A DNA stretch of 64,000 bases. It comes from Symbiodinium sp. CCMP2592. Its lineage: Eukaryota > Sar > Dinophyceae > Suessiales > Symbiodiniaceae. This document shows positions 60,941 through 64,000 of the stretch, piece by piece. The translations under genes and the position numbers were made by a program. The notes under the pieces were generated by a model. The model saw only the letters and a program-made list of their open reading frames with translations. It searched no databases and was not told where the DNA came from. Numbering within the stretch: the stretch's first letter is position 1; every line of letters begins with the position of its first letter. The DNA lies in the NCBI GenBank assembly GCA_905221615.1, contig CAJNDT010005880.1:916501-980500 (forward strand), written 5' to 3'.

Positions 60941-61149
60941 GGCTAGGGTACTCCCTAAATCCTAGCCCCTAAATCCTAAACCCTGAACCCTAAACCCTAC
61001 CCTTTTTTGGGCTAGGGTACTCAGCCCCTAAGATCATAGCCTTATTCGAGCCGGTACCAAAAACATGGCGGCCTAATTAATGCGTTGTTTTTTTTGTTGT
61101 GGTTTGTTGTTGTGGTGTTGCTCCTGTCTGCTGATGGTCAAGCTTAAGG

Positions 61150-61300
61150 CACCCACTTCCTTCGAAAAGTCCTTAAGAAGGTAGGTTAGGTACGGCCCCC
61201 ACTCAGTAATAGTTGAATAATATTCATAGTAGTAGCCCTATTATAGACTCTTACTGTAAGGGGGCCGTACCTACAAGGTAGGTTATTTGGGGTCAAGGTA
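61150..61300. mobile_element. FamF right part with FamD2 inserted
   Basis: AAAAGTCCTTAAGAAGGTAG and TTATTTGGGGTCAAGGTAG are FamF, separated by FamD2. Confidence 0.75.
61178..61284. mobile_element. FamD2 element with flanking duplication
   Basis: GGTACGGCCCCCACTCAGTA ... TACTGTAAGGGGGCCGTACC flanked by AAGGTAGGTT on both sides (at least 8 bp of it target duplication). Confidence 0.9.
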
Positions 61301-61359
61301 GAGGACCGGAGGTTCGCTGGGTTGAAACTGAGGAATCCTTCGTCTGTGCTCTGCCGCTA

Positions 61360-61440
61360 AACCCTAAACCCTTAACCCCTAAACCCTAAACCCTGAACCC
61401 CTAAACCCTAAACCCCTAAACCCTAAACCCTAAACCCCAA
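61360..61440. repeat. CCCTAAA run
   Basis: C-strand heptamers. Confidence 0.9.
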
Positions 61441-61486
61441 CTCCTAATTACTTTCGAGCAAACCTCGGGGGCTGGAGTTGAGGTGT

Positions 61487-61597
61487 TCCTTAAGGACCAA
61501 GTGACTCTCAAAAGTCGGGGCCCGATACAATGACACGATGGATCTCTATAAGATAGAGGAACCCTAAACCCTTTTAGGGATCTTTTCGTCCTTCAGC
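61487..61597. mobile_element. FamP element (diverged)
   Basis: CCTTAAGGACCAAGTGACTC ... GGGATCTTTTCGTCCTTCAG. Confidence 0.8.
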
Positions 61598-61718
61598 TTC
61601 GGATTGTTCTCAGGCTACCTCCTCGGATTCGGCTCGCAGGGGCAGGGACCCTAAACCCTTAACGCTTAACCGCACACCCTAAACCCTAACCCGGTGTTAG
61701 AGTCATACGAGTTATTAG

Positions 61719-61782
61719 CTACTATTTGCTTAAGAACCCCCCAAAAAATTAAAAATTATAATCCCTATATTGTCCCTATAAG

Positions 61783-61820
<38 letters not shown>

Positions 61821-61848
61821 TTTTTGGGGGTTCTTAAGCAAATAGTAG
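61719..61848. mobile_element. FamO element with TA-expanded loop
   Basis: CTACTATTTGCTTAAGAACC ... GGTTCTTAAGCAAATAGTAG, perfect 20-bp ends; (TA)n of about 30 bp at 61786-61816. Confidence 0.95.
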
Positions 61849-61962
61849 TTCTTAGAGTTCGGGTTCGCCTCGCAGCCCGAGGTGGACTCCTGAACTCAAG
61901 CTGCGCCTTGGGGTCCCAAGCCCAGACCTTCAGGGGCCTCGTTAAGGTTCCTTACAGTACAG

Positions 61963-62060
61963 GTTTAGGGTTCAGGGTTTAAGGGTTTAGGGTTTAAGGG
62001 TTTAGGGTTTAAGGGTTTAGGGTTTAGGGTTTAAGGGTTTAGGGTGCAGGGTTTAGGGTA
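61963..62060. repeat. TTTAGGG/TTTAAGGG run
   Basis: Alternating GGGTTTAAGGGTTTAGGG units. Confidence 0.9.
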
Positions 62061-62146
62061 TAAGGGATCCTAGCTTCGATAAGGGATCTATAGGGGTTTA
62101 AGGGGTTCCTACTTAGAGTTCCTTACAGCGGCTCTATAAGGGATCC

Positions 62147-62270
62147 TACTTGGAGGGGCAGGGGACTTAGTAAGTAGGGTATAAGTAGGGTTATAATTGG
62201 GGTTCCTCCATTCAGGGTTCTTATAACTCTACTTATAACCTATTTACTAAGTCCCCTGCCCCTCCAAGTA
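62147..62270. mobile_element. FamB element, highly symmetrical
   Basis: TACTTGGAGGGGCAGGGGAC and GTCCCCTGCCCCTCCAAGTA are perfect inverted repeats; inner TATAAGTAGGG/CTACTTATA arms. Confidence 0.95.
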
Positions 62271-62295
62271 GCTTCGATACGGGATCTATAGGGGT

Positions 62296-62407
62296 CTAGG
62301 GTTTCCTGGTTTCCTGAGAAGTACCCTTTTGCCCTTTTTGCTTTTCTCTTCCCTTATCCAAACCAAATAGCAGGAAGAAGGGTACCCTCATTAAACGAGG
62401 CTACTCA
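62296..62407. mobile_element. FamL element
   Basis: GGTTTCCTGAGAAGTACCCT ... GGCTACTCAGGAACCTAG; inner TTTTGCCCTTTTTG / AAGAAGGGTACCC arms. Confidence 0.75.
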
Positions 62408-62529
62408 GGAACCTAGTCTAGGACCCAGAGTAAGCCCTTATTCCCTTTTTTGGGGTTCAGGTTCCCTTATAAGCCCCTTTAAAGCAAAAAGGGCATCCTT
62501 TTTGTTCCTAGGTTACTCTTGGGTCTAGA
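62408..62529. mobile_element. FamK element flanked by TCAGGAACCTAG
   Basis: CTAGGACCCAGAGTAAGCCC ... CTAGGTTACTCTTGGGTCTAG; TCAGGAACCTAG directly before and after. Confidence 0.85.
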
Positions 62530-62639
62530 GTCAGGAACCTAGTTAGGGTTCTACAAGGGTTCTTCTGGGTTCAGGGTTTAGGGTGGTTTCGGGCCTAGAG
62601 TCTAGAGTTTAGGACTCACAGTTAGGGGCCTCAGGATTT

Positions 62640-63120
62640 TGGTTTAGGGTTTAGGGTTTAGGGTTTCAGTTCAGGGGTTCAGAATTTTGGATATTTGCGG
62701 TTGGTGACTTGGTTTTGCTTCGAGCAAGATCGTGGTCTAGGGTGGTAAATAAACCCCCTACCTCAAAAGGATGATAGGGATCGCAAGACTCAGCTCCCTA
62801 ACGAGAGAGTGTATTTATCAGCGTATACACAGATTGAATCCCCCAATTTGCAATGCTAAAGGATTTTAGCATAAGTTGGCTCGGGCACTTGAACTTTAGC
62901 CTTCTTCAGCCAGCGGCTCAGAGATCGACATTCACCCGGCCCACCCGCCCGGCGCGATCATATCTTTGGTTTGGTATATTTTGCCCTCCGAAAGGGGACG
63001 GCCTACATAGCAGAAGCAACTTTCTCGTCTGCAGCGGTACAAAGCTCCGGTTCGGTTAAACAAGAGCCTAAGCCCGAAAACCCTAAACCCAAGGTTTAGG
63101 GTTTAAGGTTTAGGGTTTAG
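62640..63120. other. No gene recognised
   Basis: Unique sequence with an open frame at 62853-63059 (plus) without motif; TTTAGGG units at 63090-63122. Confidence 0.45.
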
Positions 63121-63390
63121 GGTAAAACCCAAGCACCATCACAGCCAGGTTGTCAACAGCTCCAATGTGCTCATGGAGGCATCGACCAGCGCATTGCAGT
63201 ACGAACCCCTACATACACGGCCACGCATCTTGAAAAGCTTAGCAACCCTAAGGATCTGCCAGAAACCCCACATGAGTCTTACAAAGCACCAAAAAAACCT
63301 GAATAAACTCGTGGTAACCCTAATGGTTGCGCAGCTGGGGAATAGGGTCCCACGGGGTCGATCCGGTTGAGGCTTTGGAGGTATAGAGTC

Positions 63391-63483
63391 TACTTTAACC
63401 CGGAATAACCTATCTTTGAATGACCTATATAAGGAAATCATAGTAGTGAACCCTAAAAAGGTAGGTTATTCAGGTTAAGGTAG
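63391..63483. mobile_element. FamF element with symmetrical ends
   Basis: TACTTTAACCCGGAATAACC ... GGTTATTCAGGTTAAGGTA; here both ends are the same terminus, unlike other copies. Confidence 0.85.
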
Positions 63484-63569
63484 AGTGTACGGCAGAGCAA
63501 TCTGGGTGCTGGTGCCATCGATCAGGTAGGACACGGTAGTTTGGATTGAGGGTTTGAGGGTGCAACTAA

Positions 63570-63668
63570 TATGGGGGCCTTAATAATTGGAATAGGGTTT
63601 TGGGGCCCATTATACCGCTTTCGTAATAAGGAACCCCAAAAGAGTACGGATACTTATTCAGGCCCCTT
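63570..63668. mobile_element. FamY element, best copy
   Basis: GGGGGCCTTAATAATTGGAA ... ATACTTATTCAGGCCCC; core GGGGCCCATTATA. Confidence 0.7.
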
Positions 63669-64000
63669 GTGTATGTGTGATCAGCGCTGAACCCGGGCAA
63701 GCAGATTCAAGGGAGGAAAGCACCGCGTGCTACGTCTTTCTGCCCCTAAACCCAACACCCTGCACCCAAAACCCTGCACCCTAGACCCCACACCCTAAAC
63801 TCTAAGTCAGTCTAAACCCTACTCAACCTCAGCTTAACCCAAGCCGTCCAAAAGACGTGCTTGACTGAGGAGCGTTCCATATTCCGATTGACATCCTGTG
63901 AATCTGTGGGTTCCGGGTCTAGGGAGTTAGGGTTCAGGGTTTACAACGTTCAATCAGAGGGGCACATATTGACGGCAGACCCCGTTCAATTCAGGAATTC

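Overview
Kind of organism. The window looks like nuclear DNA of a dinoflagellate, most likely a Symbiodiniaceae alga. Evidence: two intronless genes of the ubiquitin-like + RCC1-like repeat type common in those genomes; an RNase H fragment of a retrotransposon; TTTAGGG/CCCTAAA heptamers scattered through the whole 64 kb rather than at one end; and short coding islands bounded by AG|G acceptors and GT or GC donors. I saw no rRNA, tRNA, spliced-leader gene, operon or bacterial signal. The assignment is inference from gene style; no database was searched.

What fills the window. Most of the DNA is repeats of three kinds. (1) About twenty families of 80-140 bp foldback elements with terminal inverted repeats, called FamA to FamY here, in over 100 copies and often nested. 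(2) Degenerate TTTAGGG or CCCTAAA runs. (3) Microsatellites, minisatellites and one 213-bp tandem array. Between them lie small GC-richer coding islands of 20-200 bp.

Layout. 0.5-10 kb: plus-strand exon islands separated by elements (best runs 508-740, 2662-2949, 8123-9262). 10.8-12.3 kb: intact UBL-RCC1 gene. 16.6-18 kb: minus-strand RNase H ORF. 21.4-24.9 kb: plus-strand multi-exon gene(s) with a well-supported 3' end. 28.4-29.8 kb: 213-bp tandem array between two exon islands. 31.5-31.9 kb: last three exons of a gene. 34.4-42.4 kb: scattered exons and a 238-codon ORF. 47-52.8 kb: exon islands, including a 3' terminal exon. 57.8-59.3 kb: UBL-RCC1 paralogue with an in-frame TGA. 59.5-60.1 kb: four consecutive micro-exons with matching phases. 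The rest is repeat or featureless sequence.

How it fits together. At many junctions, removing one foldback element (or one TTTAGGG run) from GT/GC to AG joins two coding islands in the same reading frame. Examples are 599-686, 2777-2888, 8452-8574, 22653-22742, 24217-24321, 24467-24565, 24655-24706, 31511-31650, 31715-31831 and 59531-59708. I therefore read the foldback families as introners (transposable elements that become introns), and the telomere-like runs as intron sequence whose polarity (CCCTAAA before exons, TTTAGGG after) would let intron ends pair. Gene models were read by eye; junction phases were checked by hand, but no transcript evidence was available.
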